DNA of 64,000 nucleotides, from positions 62,001 to 126,000 of the forward strand of contig JAICSO010000013.1 in the NCBI GenBank assembly GCA_025936825.1, written 5' to 3'. Positions within the stretch are counted from its first letter, which is position 1, and every line of letters begins with the position of its first letter. A model generated the notes under the pieces. It saw only the letters and a program-made list of their open reading frames with translations, was not told the DNA's origin and did no database searches. This DNA is from Terriglobales bacterium. GTDB lineage: Bacteria; Acidobacteriota; Terriglobia; Terriglobales; Acidobacteriaceae. The position numbers and the translations under genes were made by a program. This document shows positions 62,608 to 64,000 of this stretch, piece by piece.

Positions 62608-63279
62608 ATGACCAAAGAACAAGTTCGTCAGAAGGTACTCGAAATCGGTATCGTGCCAGTTGTTCGGGCCTCATCAGGGCAACAGGCAATTCAAGCCGCG
62701 GAAGCGGTGTGCGCGGGAGGGATTCCCATCGTCGAGTTGACGATGACGGTACCCGGTGCGATCGAGGTAATCGCGCAATTGGTAAAAAGCATGGGTACTG
62801 ACGTCCTGATTGGTGCCGGCACGGTCCTGGATGCAGAAACTGCTCAGCGGTGCCTCGATGCGGGAGCACAATTTCTCGTCAGCCCAGGGACCGATGTTCC
62901 GACAATTCATCTCGCCAAGCAGAAGGGTGTTCTGATCATGGCGGGCTCGCTGACTCCAACCGAAGTGATCACTGCATGGAAGGCCGGCAGCGATTTCGTC
63001 AAAATTTTTCCTTGCGGAACGGTGGGCGGAGCGAAGTACATCAAGGCGCTCAAGGCTCCGTTGCCGCAGGTTCCCATGGTTCCGACCGGCGGGGTGAATT
63101 TGGAGACTGCCGCGGATTTCCTACGTGCCGGATCGTCAGCGTTGGGAATTGGTGGCGAGTTGATTTCGGCGGCCGCACTGAAGTCCGGCAACATGCAAGC
63201 CATTACGGACTCCGCAAAACAATACATTGCGATAGTGAAGAAGACACGGCAGGAAATGGCTGAACCCGTGCCGGCGTAA
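62608..63279 (+). CDS. eda: KDPG/KHG aldolase
   Basis: 223 residues from ATG 62608, the standard length; the frame continues upstream into kdgK but that part is a shadow. Class I aldolase motifs: IVPVVRASSG (substrate Arg), IVELTMTVPGA (catalytic Glu), IGAGTVLD, FLVSPGTD, the Schiff-base Lys in DFVKIFPC, and PTGGVNLETA. It splits 2-keto-3-deoxy-6-phosphogluconate into pyruvate and glyceraldehyde-3-phosphate. It starts 8 nt after the kinase that makes its substrate, so the pair is one operon. Confidence 0.95.
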   Translation: MTKEQVRQKVLEIGIVPVVRASSGQQAIQAAEAVCAGGIPIVELTMTVPGAIEVIAQLVKSMGTDVLIGAGTVLDAETAQRCLDAGAQFLVSPGTDVPTIHLAKQKGVLIMAGSLTPTEVITAWKAGSDFVKIFPCGTVGGAKYIKALKAPLPQVPMVPTGGVNLETAADFLRAGSSALGIGGELISAAALKSGNMQAITDSAKQYIAIVKKTRQEMAEPVPA

Positions 63280-63282
63280 CCT

Positions 63283-64000
63283 GTGGGATCGAAACGCGCG
63301 CAACTGCCTCAAGTGGGATCTCAATCTCCTCTCAATCAACTCGTCGTCGTGCTCGTATCCACGCGCAACCCGTTGAACATCGGAGCGGCGGCGCGTGCGA
63401 TGAGCAACTTCGGGTTTTCGCAGCTTCGGGTAGTCAACCCATATGAACTCGCATTCCGTGAAGCGAAGTCCGCTGTCGGTGCTGCGGGCCTGCTCCGAAA
63501 CGCCCAGGAGTTTTCATCCCTCGCGGAGGCTGTGGCTGATTGCACGCTGGTGGTGGGTACGACCGCCGCTCGCGACCGCAAACTCGATCATTCATTAAGG
63601 CCTCTTCTACAAGGCGCAGCTTTCATTAGACGAAAATTGCGCATTGGCAGGGTAGCTCTGCTCTTCGGCTCCGAGAAGCGTGGTCTCTCTAACGGGGATT
63701 TCAGCCACTGCGACTTCCTGATTCGCATTCCCACCGAACCGCAGCAGCCGTCGATGAACCTTGGTCAGGCAGTCGCTGTCTGCCTGTACGAGATTTCACG
63801 AGCCGCGACGCTTCCTATGGTTCACCAGCGCGAACCATCTGCCGTTGCAGCCGATCTGGCACGCCTGACGGACCTGCTGCACGAATGCCTAATCCTGTCC
63901 GGCTATGCGAAAAACCAAGATGACAAAGGCGCCACTCGCCGCCTTGTACGCCGACTAAAGCTCTCCAGTTCCGATGCGCAACTCTTACTCGGAATGCTGC
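63283..64000 (+). CDS. TrmH/SpoU-family RNA methyltransferase, TrmJ-like (3' end outside window)
   Basis: The frame is open from GTG 63283 to the window end (239 codons seen). It begins 3 nt after the eda stop. SPOUT motifs are clear: VVVLVSTRNPLNIGAAARAM (motif 1), VVGTTAARDRK, LLFGSEKRGLSN (motif 2) and IPTEPQQPSMNLGQAVAVCLYE (motif 3), with the knot residues in order. The C-terminal helical part is TrmJ-like (LARLTDLLHECLILSGY). TrmJ methylates the ribose at position 32 of tRNA. The exact start is uncertain because no strong ribosome site is seen. Confidence 0.9.
   Translation, partial: MGSKRAQLPQVGSQSPLNQLVVVLVSTRNPLNIGAAARAMSNFGFSQLRVVNPYELAFREAKSAVGAAGLLRNAQEFSSLAEAVADCTLVVGTTAARDRKLDHSLRPLLQGAAFIRRKLRIGRVALLFGSEKRGLSNGDFSHCDFLIRIPTEPQQPSMNLGQAVAVCLYEISRAATLPMVHQREPSAVAADLARLTDLLHECLILSGYAKNQDDKGATRRLVRRLKLSSSDAQLLLGML

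Noticed and set aside
1-64000. Insertion sequence, prophage or integrative element
   Set aside because: No transposase, integrase, phage structural gene or flanking direct repeats are seen; the many palindromes have no mobilisation gene nearby.

Overview
The window looks like a chromosomal segment of an Acidobacteriota bacterium, most likely Terriglobia (former subdivision 1). This is inferred from gene content, not from a marker gene: two secreted VWFA-related proteins of the acidobacterial type, a membrane winged-helix/TPR regulator, a Ser/Thr kinase with a TPR ectodomain, a PEP-CTERM protein, zinc-ribbon membrane proteins, moderately high GC, and many palindromic intergenic repeats. I found no rRNA, intact tRNA, transposase, integrase, phage gene or CRISPR array. 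It reads as ordinary chromosome with unusually dense signalling.

Layout. 1-5980: three-gene phosphorelay cluster (HAMP-array hybrid kinase cut by the window start, REC-PAS kinase, lone receiver). 5981-6722: a gap ending in a likely structured small RNA with a terminator. 6723-10201 (minus): secreted or membrane proteins of unknown role (HEAT-like, two zinc-ribbon membrane proteins, DUF3617-like, one tiny membrane ORF). 10443-15122 (plus): winged-helix/TPR regulator, secreted esterase, prepilin peptidase. 15189-17198 (minus): AMIN-domain protein and PEP-CTERM protein. 17538-19004: glmU. 19179-22003 (minus): tightly overlapped four-gene operon of two LiaF-like membrane proteins, a LytS-type kinase and a LytTR regulator. 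22230-31433: a basic-tailed protein, a secreted protein with a pilin-like C-terminus, two VWFA-related proteins, rmuC, a CAP-domain protein and a DUF4242-like protein. 31495-36219: divergent HD-GYP regulator and 7-TM hybrid kinase. 36375-42408: ftcD, a secreted unknown, VanZ-like, beta-carbonic-anhydrase-like, cysteine desulfurase and mnmA (the last two form a tRNA sulfur relay). 42516-48498: frameshifted methyltransferase, two envelope/coiled proteins, a Cys-rich protein, the TPR kinase and a frameshifted SDR. 48785-50149: secreted TPR-like protein behind a strong promoter and a structured leader. 50391-52181 (minus): purC, cvpA and a Fis-like regulator behind a good sigma-70 promoter. 52366-61187 (minus): acetyl-esterase-like hydrolase, glutaryl-CoA dehydrogenase, a hybrid kinase with a tandem OB-fold-like ectodomain, trpD and a secreted glycoside-hydrolase-like protein. 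61505-64000 (plus): kdgK, eda (lower Entner-Doudoroff steps) and a TrmJ-like methyltransferase cut by the window end.

Themes. At least five histidine kinases and many receiver domains lie within 64 kb, one with the phosphoacceptor Asp replaced by Asn. A TolB-like plus TPR ectodomain is attached to a DNA-binding domain in one gene and to a Ser/Thr kinase in another. Several intergenic gaps hold palindromes built from short repeated words. Three of these, at 22.1, 42.4 and 50.2 kb, appear to be diverged versions of one element. I judge these repeats, the pilin fusion, the structured leader at 48.6 kb and the dyad upstream of glmU to be the most worthwhile leads.
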